A stretch of DNA of 64,000 bases from Microvelia longipes (Eukaryota; Arthropoda; Insecta; Hemiptera; Veliidae), in NCBI GenBank assembly GCA_018340805.1, contig JACMZG010001863.1, forward strand, positions 51,149,172 through 51,213,171. The letters are read 5' to 3'. Below are positions 11,726 to 22,300 of this stretch, one piece after another (position 1 is the first letter of the stretch; each line of letters starts with the position of its first letter). The translations under genes were made by a program, and so were the position numbers. The notes under the pieces were generated by a model. That model made no database searches. It worked only from the letters and a program-made list of their open reading frames with translations, and had not been told where the DNA came from.

Positions 11726-11810
11726 ATATTACTGACTAGTATCGAAGTTAGCCCCGAGCCGAAGGCGAGGTGTGCTGCAGAGGCAAAGCCGAGGCAGGTA
11801 ATTTTCATTT

Positions 11811-11895
11811 TGACACAATATAATTGTGCGAGAGACACCAAGGAAATGTAACAAGCAAAATGCAATGCTACATCTGGGAACTGTTCCATCATTCG

Positions 11896-11899
<4 letters not shown>
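11811..11899 (-). repeat. Inverted arm of hammerhead-unit repeat
   Basis: Minus-strand match to the unit segment from CGAATGATGGAACAGTTCC to CAATTATATTGTGTCA. It faces the tandem units at 12,009 across an AT microsatellite, so the locus is a foldback. Confidence 0.8.
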
Positions 11900-11900
<1 letters not shown>

Positions 11901-11991
<91 letters not shown>

Positions 11992-12008
11992 TATATATAT
12001 ATATTATA
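11901..12008. repeat. (AT)n microsatellite
   Basis: About 105 bp of nearly pure AT dinucleotide between the inverted arm and the tandem hammerhead units. Confidence 0.95.
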
Positions 12009-12044
12009 TTCTTCGGAATTAATGAAGGTCAGAGTGAGTTCAGG

Positions 12045-12085
12045 CTCTGTCGGCGCCCTGATGAGTTAGACGTAACGAAACAGAG
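12045..12085 (+). ncRNA. Hammerhead ribozyme motif, unit 1
   Basis: All core elements are present in order. Stem III 5' strand CTCTG is followed by the cleavage dinucleotide TC (cut expected after 12,051). Then come GGCGCC, the core CTGATGA, a 4-bp stem II (GTTA/TAAC) closed by GACG, GAAA, and stem III 3' strand CAGAG. The stem I segment GGCGCC is self-complementary and leaves no loop. It can pair only with a GGCGCC in another unit or another transcript, so activity would need two units or a dimer. Cleavage is not shown by sequence alone. Confidence 0.8.
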
Positions 12086-12359
12086 TGGGACATGACATTA
12101 TGTCGAGCCATCAAGTATGACGAATGTCGAATGATGGAACAGTTCCCAGATGTAGCATTGCATTTTGCTTGTTACATTTCCTTGGTGTCTCTCGCACAAT
12201 TATATTGTGTCAACTATTCATGTTTTGCAAACTCGGTAGTATCAAAATGATATATGTTTTGCTGCCATGCATGATGGCGGTAAGAGAGCACCGCTCGTCT
12301 CTGGTAAGTACTTCACATTATATTCTTCGGAATTAATTGAAGGTCAGAGTGAGTTCAGG

Positions 12360-12398
12360 CTCTGTCGGCCCTGATGAGTTAGACGTAACGAAACAGAG
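12360..12398 (+). ncRNA. Hammerhead ribozyme motif, unit 2
   Basis: Same layout as unit 1: CTCTG, TC, CTGATGA, GTTA-GACG-TAAC, GAAA, CAGAG. Stem I is GGCC, two bases shorter but still self-complementary. Together with unit 1 it would release a 315-nt monomer. Confidence 0.75.
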
Positions 12399-12565
12399 TG
12401 GGACATGACATTATGTCGAGCCATCAAGTATGACGAATGTCGAATGATGGAACAGTTCCAGATGTAGCATTGCATTTTGCTTGTTACATTTCCTTGGTGT
12501 CTCTCGCACAATTATATTGTGTCAACTATTCATGTTTTGCAAAACTCGGTAGTATCAAAATGATA

Positions 12566-12699
12566 TAATTTTCATTTTGACTGACGAGGCGAAGCCGAGG
12601 AAGGTAATATATAATTTGACTGACTAGGCAAAGCCGAGGAAGGCAAATATACGAGTCAGTAATGTTTCCTTTCCTGCCTTGTTCCACACAATATTTTAT
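12566..12699. repeat. Short GAGGCGAAGCCGAGG repeats
   Basis: GACGAGGCGAAGCCGAGGAAGG and a near copy lie in tandem; a third sits at 11,781-11,797 left of the foldback. The hammerhead foldback therefore lies between related copies sharing TAATTTTCATTTTGAC. Confidence 0.6.
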
Positions 12700-13058
12700 C
12701 TGCGTTTGTATAATGTTTAAATTTACATTTTCTTTTACTGATATTACAGATCTTATCATCGAGAAAGTTGACCACAAAGTAGCGCTCGATTTTGTGTTTG
12801 ACAGTTCTTTTAAATACGCTAACACAATGTTTTTACTTACATTCTTTACTTTTTTCTCTGAGCACCATTCTTTGAACACTTCATATGCTTTGACATACCT
12901 ACTTCCTGATTTGTCGGGTAGTAGGCTCTCTTGGGGATTTGTAGCTATTTTCAAAACATCCGGCGGGGTATGCTCGAAAAGTTCGGCTATATATCTTCGA
13001 CGATATTCATCACAAAACGCTATAGAATCGCTATAGAATAAACTAACTTTTAAACTGT
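12700..13058 (-). pseudogene. Crypton-like tyrosine recombinase fragment
   Basis: The minus-strand frame is open from about 13,058. It encodes a helical segment with LPDKSGSRYVKAYEVFKEWC, then VLAYLKELS and SATLWSTFSMIRSVISVK. This pattern resembles the N-terminal DNA-binding part of tyrosine recombinases of the Crypton type found in animal genomes. The catalytic domain (R...HxxR...Y) is absent. After about 12,700 the frame runs into repeat sequence and stops at 12,526. There is no convincing ATG, and the annotated start would be a TTG. It is a remnant or a single exon of a disrupted gene. The family assignment is by eye and moderately secure. Confidence 0.55.
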
Positions 13059-13869
13059 ATTAAATACGGGTTCGTATGATAAAAGTAGTGAATGACTCGA
13101 CAAAACAGATGAGACAATAAACCCAAAACAAAAAGTGTTGCCTTTAATATAATCAATAAAATTTATTTCTAATTAAAGATTTACATTACAAATTGTTTAT
13201 TTTAATTTTAATAAGTTAAATAATGTAATTATTCATTATATAAATTATTAAATAAATTCAATAGGCTTTTATTATTAACTAATCATATTTACAAAAATTA
13301 TCTATTAACTTTCTTTACCAGCATAGGCAGGAGCGGCTGGGAAATGCTTACTTTTTAGGCAGGTAAAGTGCAGTCATTCATGACTAATTACCAGCCGATC
13401 TTGGAAATACTACTTTCTCGCCTAAAATTAGTTCAGTAATGCTTCATTTTCCTGCCGTGAGCAGATCCTGGATAGCACATTTGCATCTATAGATTGATTT
13501 CGTTCAAAGTTTCAACTCTCTAGCATAAATATACTGGACTGGGAGCTATGATAATAACAGTTGGATTCACACACACTCACACACACACATACACACAAAC
13601 ATATAAACACATACACAGATACATATACACATGCACATATTTTTTTTAACATAATACTTTTCCTGTATACCTACTGTATAAATGAGGAACAGTAATAATT
13701 AAAACGTTCACCAAATTTGACTTAAATTGGATAAAAAATATTGGAGAATCACCTGAACAAAGGTTCAAGTCTGACACTAATAGTCAATTCTAAGCAATTT
13801 GGTGCAGTAGTTGGGCATACAGTCCTTAGTTATATTTTTGCGTCCAACATTTTTAGTTTCCCTCTTTCA
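13059..13869. other. AT-rich spacer with a family A fragment
   Basis: No gene seen. Bases about 13,480-13,690 match the minus-strand end of family A (AATACTTTTCCTGTATACC, then TAAATGAGGAACAGT), including a CA-rich microsatellite at 13,566-13,640. Confidence 0.55.
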
Positions 13870-14575
13870 TCCCCGTAAGTATATAAGAAAAGTATTGTGT
13901 TCCAAAACCGAGCATGTCACCGGAATTATCCGTTTCAGGTTTTTAAGACCTCCTGAGTGAGTTTCACAAAGTTTTCTGTCTGTATGTGTGAGAGTGTGTG
14001 TGTATATATAATCGTAGCTCCTAGTGTATTCATACTAAATAGTTAAAACTTCGTACAAAAATTAGCCTAACACTGTAGTTGTGCTATTCGAAAAATATTT
14101 TTTATGACGTCAATCATATTTTTGATTGACTATATGATTTATCAATCATATAGCCAGGTATAAAGACTAACATACATGTGCCAAGTTTCATCTTATTATC
14201 AGCATTAGTTCAGTTTCTATCAAATGACTTGTGTACGTTTTTAAACAATTGTAAAAAATCGGAAAATAATCCAACTGAGTTGAATTAATACAAGCGCATT
14301 AGCGCATACCTTTACGTAATAAATGAGTACACCAAGTTCCGTTATTATACGTTATTTCGTTATTATATACGACAAGTATATCCATGATCTTTTGTTGGAT
14401 CATAAATGTTAAGCAGCATTGAGTGTGGTCAGTGCTGTATAGGTGACCGCTGAGAATAAAACGGATGTATTTAATATCTGAGGACAAGTGAAGCGAGTTC
14501 GAAGTAAGGAGGATGAGCGAAGCGAATCCGATGTGATGCAGAAAAGTTCTGAGGAACCCCGTACCTGATTTTTTT
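13870..14575 (+). mobile_element. Family A repeat, near full-length
   Basis: The left end AAGTATATAAGAAAAGTATTG and the right end GTTCTGAGGAACCCCGTACC frame about 700 bp. In order it holds a GTGTGTGT tract, TTTATGACGTCAAT, TGTGCCAAGTTTCATCTTA, CAGCATTAGTTCAGTTT, the 5S-like segment (14,401-14,460) and GAGGATGAGCGAAGCGAATC. No protein is encoded. It is the reference copy for orientation in this list. Confidence 0.75.
14401..14460 (+). repeat. 5S-rRNA-like internal promoter segment
   Basis: AAATGTTAAGCAGCATTGAG is followed by GTGGTCAGTGCTG and TAGGTGACCGCTGAGAATA. The 5S rRNA internal control region has the same three blocks at the same spacing. Equivalent segments occur in seven other family A copies. 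Confidence 0.65.
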
Positions 14576-14870
14576 CTGTTGTTAATGCGTTTTCTTTTTA
14601 TGTATGCCTTAAACTTAATTATGACGAGCAGATATTATTTCATACGATCAATTTTAAAATTATTCAATGAATATTTAAATAGCTATGATGTTATAAGCAA
14701 TCATAATAAGTAATACTTTTATATGTAATGTTATAAAATAGTTATATCCATTTTTAGGAACGAGTTTTTAAATGGGGTCATAATTTTAACTTGGGGCCCT
14801 TAGGATATTGAACCTCATGCGAATGTGCCGATTCTTCTACTAAAAAGGCCACAGACATATTATTACTAGA
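14576..14870. other. Spacer, no gene seen
   Basis: AT-rich, with no recognised feature. Confidence 0.35.
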
Positions 14871-15420
14871 GGGGCCCTATAGGCTAAATTTGGAAACATC
14901 GAAAAAGTAACCTGAACACCTTCGCTCAATAATATAATCAAATAATCAGTACAAAATTACAGTAACATAAATAGTAAAACGTTAAAAATACAAATCAAAA
15001 CACAAACAATGTCTGGGAAACCGAAATAAATTAAATTATTATAACCTCAACTTACTTGAAGGAGGTTTCAATAAGGTTACACAGAGCCCCTGAGAGGCCC
15101 AAAAAGTTGTTCTTGCCATAGAGATATATACTAGAGGGGGCATAACCTATCTTAATACATTGAGAGGTCATTTTCAGTGGGGCTCTCAGGGGCTCTGTGA
15201 AACCTCATTGAAACCTCCTCTAAAAGGAAGTTAAGGTTTTAATTAATCAATTGTTTTCGGCTTCCCGCAGATTGTTTGTGTTGTGATTTATATTTTAAAC
15301 ATTCTACTATATAATTTACTGTTTTTTTGTTATGTTTATTTGATGATAATGATAATCGAATGTGGTCAGGTTACTTTTTCGATGTTTCAAAATTTTCCCA
15401 ATAGAGCCCCTCTAGTAATA
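14871..15420. mobile_element. Inverted-repeat element with nested family D foldback
   Basis: The outer ends are about 55-60 bp inverted copies, TATTACTAGAGGGGCCCTAT at the left and its complement at the right, each followed inward by a GGTTACTTTTTCGATGTTTC-type segment. Inside, 15,040-15,240 is itself a foldback built on GGAGGTTTCAATAAGG and CACAGAGCCCCTGAGAG. Confidence 0.7.
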
Positions 15421-16770
15421 TATCTCTATGGGCTATGCCCTCTCTAGTATATATCTTCATAACAAGGCCAACAAATCTCACCTCTGAAAACTTATAAGCG
15501 CCTCTTCTTAATGATCTTAAATAATCATTTAACGATACTCTTTTATTTTAATGGATATCTGAAAGTTAAAAAATAATCAATGAAATTAAGAAATTTTTAA
15601 TAACTTAACAAAAGTTGAGGGGTGTTTTTGATGAAGCTGCTTTGCTATTTAAGTTTAAGAACTATTGTATCGAATGAAAATATGACTCATGCTTCCAGGA
15701 AAGGCGGGATTTTTGATTGGGTATTGATATTCTTGTTTTTCTAGTTCAAAGTTCAAAGCGGTCGAGATCACTGCTCTATTTATTTATAAATTAATTAAGT
15801 TCCTACTTTAGTTTTTAAGCTTCGATTGTTACCAATATATTTTAGATTATAAATTTTATGATGTCAGATAAAAGGTACGTATTGTTATATTTTAGTTTTA
15901 TGTAAATTTCTATTTGTACTTGATGATTTTTGGAGAATGACTCATCCCAAGTTATTCTAAGTGGTGTAATGTCAAGTAAAATAATTAATTTAGCATTGAC
16001 ATGATTATCATGAAGTTTCACTGTGTCCTCAGTTCAGTATTTGATTATAATTGACAATTTGTAACGTTGTGTTATTGTTTTGACTTGAATAAAGTACTTA
16101 AGTGAAGTCGTCCTCAAGTTCCAAATTATAGAATTCCATCAAATCAAAACTAATTTTAACTGGATTCAATTTCGATTTAAATTTGCTAATAATGGAGTAA
16201 GTAATAATGTATTGCTGACATCTTTATAAATCAATTGCTTAGATATTAATTATTCAAGCTTTTGAGGAGGAATATTTAAAATAGAGGTCCCTATAAAGTT
16301 TTTTGTCTTAAATATTAATCATTTCTATTCTTAGGGTACTATTTTTATTTTTATTAATATAAAAAATAGACCAGGGGTCCAAATGGCATTTATGAAAAAA
16401 ATTTACTATTATCCTGAGAACTGCTTCTGTCTGTTAATCACTGTGTATTTTAAGTATGATTTTCAGGTGATTGCATCGCATTACTTTCTAGTTTGTTCAC
16501 ACTCTTCTAAATCCGCGGATTGTATTAAGTATGATATCTTAATACGGTAATATTAGCTGTATGGTATCTAAATGAATCCCCCGATACCCTGTATGTACCT
16601 TCAGAGGCGATTGTATTTAATGGATAACCTTCTCGTCAAACTTTTATTTTACTTAAATTACCGTTTTTCATCAAATAACTTTTGGAATATTATTTTTTGA
16701 GTGTAACTTACTATCTTTATTTATATCTTTATTTTGCAAAGAAATAACAATTTATTAAATATATTTTTTG
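15421..16770. other. Spacer; first TEP exon not located here
   Basis: No recognised repeat or conserved frame. An ATG-initiated stretch at about 15,631 (MKLLCYLSLRTIV...) looks slightly like a leader peptide, but its end does not give the phase needed to join the first recognised TEP exon, so it is not called. Confidence 0.35.
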
Positions 16771-16921
16771 TTTTAAACGGTACTCTTTTACTAGTTACCC
16801 ACCCTAAAATCACTTAAAAATAACGTATTTTGGAGTGTGGTTAGGGAAAATGAGTTAAATAAATTTTGTATTTGCAGCTATTTTATGTTATGAAAAAAAA
16901 AACAATACAATCTGACCTATA

Positions 16922-17440
16922 ATTCAATAAATTGGTTTATTTCTTTTATGTTTAAAAACGTATGTCAAGATGGAAAGATTGTTTAAAACATTGTATTGCA
17001 GGCTTGGAATTTTAAAAACTGAAAGACTGTGCAGTGAGTGTGGAAAAATATGATGTTAAGGGGACCCCAAGAAGGCAAAATATGGATTTGGAGGTGCAGA
17101 AATTTGTGGTGCCGTTGGTCCTCCTATTTTAATGTTGGATGTCCTCATCTCATTCCACCACGACACAGAATAACTCAGCATAATGCTTCTTTAAAAGTAA
17201 CTTTAGCATTTTCGAAATAGTGCCAGTTAAAGCACCTGCCGATTTCCTGCAATTTTTCTTTCTGCACCTCCAAATCCATAATTTTTGCCTTTTTGGGTCC
17301 CCTTAACATCATATTTTCCACACTCACTGCACAGTCTTTCAGTTTTTAAAATTCCAAGCCTGCAATACATATGTTTTAAACAATCTTCCCATCTTGACAT
17401 TACGTTTTTAAACATAAAAGAAGAAACTAATTTATTGAAA
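16922..17440. repeat. Foldback inside hAT-like element
   Basis: Arms of about 180 bp (16,922-17,105 and 17,255-17,440) are near-perfect inverted copies. Both arms contain TGTGCAGTGAGTGTGGAAAA-type sequence. The two short opposing open frames here are mirror images caused by the repeat. Confidence 0.8.
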
Positions 17441-17689
17441 ATATTAGGTAAATGATCTTACTTGCAACCATCCGTAAAACTCCCACTCGCTGCTGTTCCG
17501 TAAGCAAAATCACATCTCTCATATTCATATTCTTTATTATCATATTCTAATTTATTTTAATACACTGACACTCCAGTTTGGCGTTTAAAACAGAATGTAA
17601 ATTCTTTGACATTTTTTATATTGTTTGACAGTACCTGTTTGTATTTTTTTTCTTCATTTGAAAATAAATTTGGGTGGGGAAGGGGGGGA

Positions 17690-18190
17690 GGGTTGGATAG
17701 CAGACTACATATTGCTAATAGCACCTCTTTTACATAGTTACCAACTTTCAGTGGTTGGTGGGTAACAGAATATTGCCCATAGCGCCTCTTTTACATAGTT
17801 ACCCACCTTCACTGGTTAGTGGTAACAGACTACAATATTGCCAATAGCACCTTTTTACAATAGTACCACACTTCAACTGGTTGTGGTAACAGACTAAAAT
17901 TGCCAAAAGCACCTCTTTTACATAGTTACCCACCTTAATGGTTGTGGGTAACAGACACAATATTGCCCAATAGCACCTCTTTTACTAGTTACCCACTTTC
18001 ACTGGTTGGTGGTAACAGACTACATATTGCCCAATAGCACCTCTTTTACTGTTACCACCTTCACTGTTGGTGGGTAACAGACTACAATATTGCCCAATAG
18101 CACCTTTTTTACATAGTTACCCACTTTCACTGTTGGGGGTAACAGACTACAATATTGACCCAAAGCACTCTTACATAGTTACCCACCTCT
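17690..18190. repeat. ~62-bp minisatellite derived from element end motif
   Basis: About eight copies with TAGTTACCCACCTTCACTGG, GGTGGGTAACAGACTAC and CCAATAGCACCTCTTTTACA. The unit includes the same GTTACCC/GGGTAAC and CTCTTTTAC words as the element's inverted ends. Confidence 0.85.
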
Positions 18191-18535
18191 TAATTCTTCC
18201 TATTTCTCTCTTCCCCATTCTTAACCCCATACAAAAGCCCCATTGCTTTTCAACGTCCCCTATTGAGATTGTTAATTATTACTTTATACTTTTCAGTTTT
18301 TAGGAATTTTCATAATTTAAATGTTCATTTGGTGCGTAACTTTTTCATTTGCTCTTTTCCCATTTTTCTCCCCATACCAAAAGCCCTAGTGCTTTTCGAC
18401 GGTCCATACTGAGATTGTAAATTAGTACTTTTTATTTATTGGTGGGTAACAAACTACAAGTTTTCCCTATGCTTCCTTTTTTCTTTAGTTACCCATTATT
18501 TGGTGGGTAACCAGGTAAAAGAGTGCCTTTTAAAC

Positions 18536-19139
18536 TTCCTTATAACCAAAAGTGAACCTTCAGTTATCACGTAATTTCTCTTGATCAACGAAACAAATAC
18601 GGTGCAAGAACCTTACTGTATTAAATGCATATGGAATACAATCACCTGTCAAATAGACTGTTCTATTTCAATATGCTCTGGATCTCACACTCTATCAGCA
18701 TTTTTTAAGATAAAGCTGCTTCTTAATAGTTCTGCAAGAATCTTGTTGATCTCTTTTAGGAATGAAAGTTATAAATTCCTTTTTTTGTTATCCAAACCTC
18801 TTGATTCATTTGGGTTGTATTATTACTGTATTATACTTTAAAATCAATATAAAAATTGATACAATTAATTTGGCCATCATTCAAAATTTAACGAATTACT
18901 AGGCCCATAAAACTTGCTCCAATATAAAGTATAAAAATTGGATCAAGGGGAAGTTACCATTAAATTTTCTGGGTCGCGGATTAAAAATGGATTATTATAA
19001 GTTAGTAAATAATGGTACACTGTATAAGTCTATCCTACTATCTATGTTATAGTATAACATAGATACTGTCATTCTGCTCTTATAATAACGTCCCTATTTG
19101 ATTTCCTTATTATGATAATAACAAACTTTATTGTTTCAG
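18536..19139. other. Upstream of first recognised TEP exon
   Basis: An 86-codon plus-strand frame at 18,581-18,841 shows no domain I recognise. A 12-bp inverted repeat (TATGTTATAGTATAACATA) lies near 19,042. No promoter or leader exon could be assigned. Confidence 0.35.
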
Positions 19140-19323
19140 CTGGTATTCAGTTGTTGGTTCAAGCTCAATCAGCCCAAATAAGGATTACCACTGTGCTGTA
19201 ACAGCATCTATACCTCTCTCTATAGATGTTGGTATTAGTGGAAAACAAGATTCTGGAGACAAATTCAATACCAGCCAGACTGTTGAATTGGAGCCTTATA
19301 TCACCAAAATATTGACTTTTCAG
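19140..19323 (+). CDS. TEP exon 1 (first recognised): MG1
   Basis: Starts with the third base of a codon, then [20 protein letters not shown], the usual beginning of the mature TEP chain just after a leader. Ends in phase 0 at FQ before GT. A preceding exon must supply the signal peptide. Confidence 0.85.
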
Positions 19324-22300
19324 GTTACTGAGTTACACTAATATTTAATAACATGGTTACACTAAGATTTAACCATCAAATGCATATAATTTAAAACGAT
19401 GTAAAAATGCATACAGTAGGGTTGGGGCAAGGGACAAAGTGTTGCAACTCCCTGGTTTGAGATTGTTTCATAACAAGGGCTAATTGCATAAACTATCGTA
19501 CCGAGTGCTAGTTTTCACCTTGTACAGACTTTATTAATATTGTTATTAGTTTTAAATGGAGACATCTATTTATGTTTGTCAAGAATGTAAACAAGACAAT
19601 TTTTAACTTGTATATGAACTTTTTTTTTGTTTACAGTTGTATATAAGAATATTTGTTTACAAAACAGGATAAAGTTTGGATTTTTTCCATTAAAATGACA
19701 AATAAAAAAAACACAAATCTAATAAAATGTAGATTTTTGCACGTCATGGTTATCATGATATCAGGTCTAGTTAAAAATAACTTATCATTTATATTTTATG
19801 AAAATTGTACATTTAAAATAATTAATAAGATTTTGAACACTGGTAAAAATCCCTTTCAATAGTTTTAATTTTGGAAATGAAGAAACAATTATTCAAAATT
19901 TCAACTCTCTAGGCACACACACACATACAGGCAGACAACTTTGTAAAAACCACTCAGGAGGCCTTAAAAACCTGAAACGGATAATTCCGGTGTCATCCCG
20001 GTTTTGGATTTTTTTACAAACACAATACTTTTCCTATATACCTACGGTATAAATGAGGGAAAAGTAATAATAAAGGGGTGGAACTTTCTCTATCTAGATC
20101 ACTTCTTAATATAGGAACTTATTCATTGTCTCTCTCTGGCAATCACTAATCACGTTCACCTCCAGAAAACCTTAACCTTTATTATTGTTATTTGTTTAGA
20201 TTGGTTCTATCAATTCTGGTGAGTTCAATCTAACAGCTAAGAGTGATGGAAAATTGAAATTTTCAAATTCAACCAAACTCGATTACCAAGGAAAGAGTGT
20301 TTCTATATTTGTGCAAACTGACAGAGCTATCTACAAGCCAGGTGCTAAGGTTCAGTTTAGAGTTCTTGTTTTATGTCCCAAACTGAGACCTAAGGATGCT
20401 AAGGATCTACATGTTTACATCACAGTAAGCATCTTTATATTTATAAAAGAATATAATAGTTAGATATAGGCATATGAGAGTGTCAGATGGAATAAATAAA
20501 TAAAATGTTTAATTGTAGTTAGATTTACTATGAAAAATAACTCAAGAAGGATGCATTCTATGCTGCAAGTATAGTTCTCCTATGCATCCATACTTGTAAA
20601 TACAAAACAATAAAGAAGCATTATAAATTAAACATAGTGATGACAAAACACTAAAGAATTATTATGAACTAAACAATATATAAACTATATAAAAGGACAT
20701 TAAAATTTCCTAAGATAATATTCAGAAAATAAAAAAATATATTAAATATTATCAATGATTATAAAAGGTATTTAAAGAATAAATTTCAATCAGTTCAAGA
20801 TTAGTGTCAAGTTTATCAAAAATTTAATTCATACTGACATATATGTATATCTTATGAGACTTCCCAATTTTCATTACTTACTACAACATGATCGAGTCTC
20901 ATAATTAATTTTGTACCAAAAAATACATAGAAAGAGAGTAATTAGATAATGACTATGAAGAAGTAAAACTCTTTAAACAGATGTTACTTGTTGAATTTAA
21001 TTACTGTAATTAATACAAGGTGGAAAAAATCCTATTACTTAAATGCTCACTACTCTGGAGTGGTCACTTAAAATTATTACTTATATTACAGTCTATCGAC
21101 TACTTTAAAAATCTTGACAGATCAGTTTAGGCACCTCCGATTCTAAAGAAAAGAAGCAGGAAAGGAAAAACTATGTAAACAAATCAGGTTATTTTACCCG
21201 TATTTTCTTGGCAATGTTTTTTTTTTACATTTCTTTTGTGTATTTTTATTTTATATCATTTTTATGATTAATATGAAAATAGTTTTTGAAACTATTTAAA
21301 CACAAAAAGAACCACAAATAAAGTGAACGATTGCCAGGAAGGTTATTTCCCTATAGCGGTTATAGTGGTAGGGATTTTTTTTTTCTCTTTTCAAGTGATG
21401 GGTTGGCAGCAGCTTCTCGGATTTGTCATTTCCCAAAATGCTTATGATCTTGGGGTTTTTTAAACTAAACGATAGACTGTAGATATCCAGGTATAAAGTG
21501 AATAATATTGTATTACATAATACATCACTATTTGAATATATGTCTGTCAGGAAAATAGATCAAAAAATTAAACAAATAACCTATTGATACAGAATTAATT
21601 GAGAGAAATAAAGTACATAAGTACTTCCGACCATTAGTGCCATCTAATGACTGATCATCTAAGCTCTGGAACTAACTCTCCATACCATAACATTCTTCCC
21701 TCTTTTCTAAGTTAGTATTATAAAAATTATCTCGTTCTTTGTCACCATTAAGTAAATATTTGGCATAAATCAGTTTTGTGCCCGAAGTAGTTTGCTGAAA
21801 ATAAGACAAAAGGAGAAGTGCATTCTCATTTGGCATGGTGAACTACCAAATTACATACTACAGTCTATCGTTTAGTTCAAAAATCCTTAAGGTCATAAGT
21901 ATTTTGGGGATTGACCAATCAGAGAAGCTGCTGCCAATCCCTTACTTAAAAAGAGAAAAAAAATCCCTACCACCATAACCTTCTTCCTGGCAATCGTTCA
22001 ATTTGTTTTTGGTTCTTCTTTTGTTTACATTGTTTTGAAAACTACTTTCAAATTAATCTTTAAAATGATATTTTAAAATAAAACTACACAAAAGAAATGT
22101 AAAAAAAAACATCGCCAAGAAATTGCGGGTAAAATAACCTTATGGTAAAAAAGAAAAGGGGTTTCTTTTACCTTATTTGTTTACATAGTTTTTTCCCACT
22201 CTCTTCTTGCAGGGATATTTTTTTCTAAAGAATCGGCGGTGGCTAAACTGACCTGTCAAGATTTTTAAAGTAGTCGATAGACTGTAGCGTTCCATTTTAC

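Larger units (their letters stand above)
12009..12565 (+). repeat. Tandem 315-bp units carrying hammerhead motifs
   Basis: One full and one partial copy of a unit; GTTCAGGC recurs at 12,038 and 12,353. Each unit has a hammerhead core near its start, then GGGACATGACATTATGTCG and TGTAGCATTGCATTTTGC. Related pieces lie at 3720-3828, 39,895-40,150 and 53,345-53,940. No coding capacity. The design (short tandem units with a self-cleaving motif) recalls animal retrozymes and Penelope-like element termini; assignment to either is an inference. Confidence 0.8.
16779..18527. mobile_element. hAT-like element, 1.75 kb, 8-bp TSD
   Basis: The left end is GGTACTCTTTTACTAGTTAC and the right end is its imperfect complement, closing AAAAGAGTGCC. 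TTTTAAAC flanks both sides (16,771-16,778 and 18,528-18,535), an exact 8-bp target duplication as expected for hAT transposons. The inside has a foldback (16,922-17,440) and a ~62-bp minisatellite (17,690-18,190). No transposase is visible, so it is non-autonomous. Its relative is at 54,569-56,091. Confidence 0.85.

Noticed and set aside
15631..15721. MKLLCYLSLRTIV... as the TEP leader exon
   Set aside because: The hydrophobic stretch is weak, charged residues follow too soon, and the donor phase does not fit the first recognised TEP exon.
17038..17415. Two opposing ~60-codon frames, one with a CSEC motif suggesting a zinc finger
   Set aside because: They are mirror images of one inverted repeat in the hAT-like element; a single CxxC pair with no partner is not a domain.
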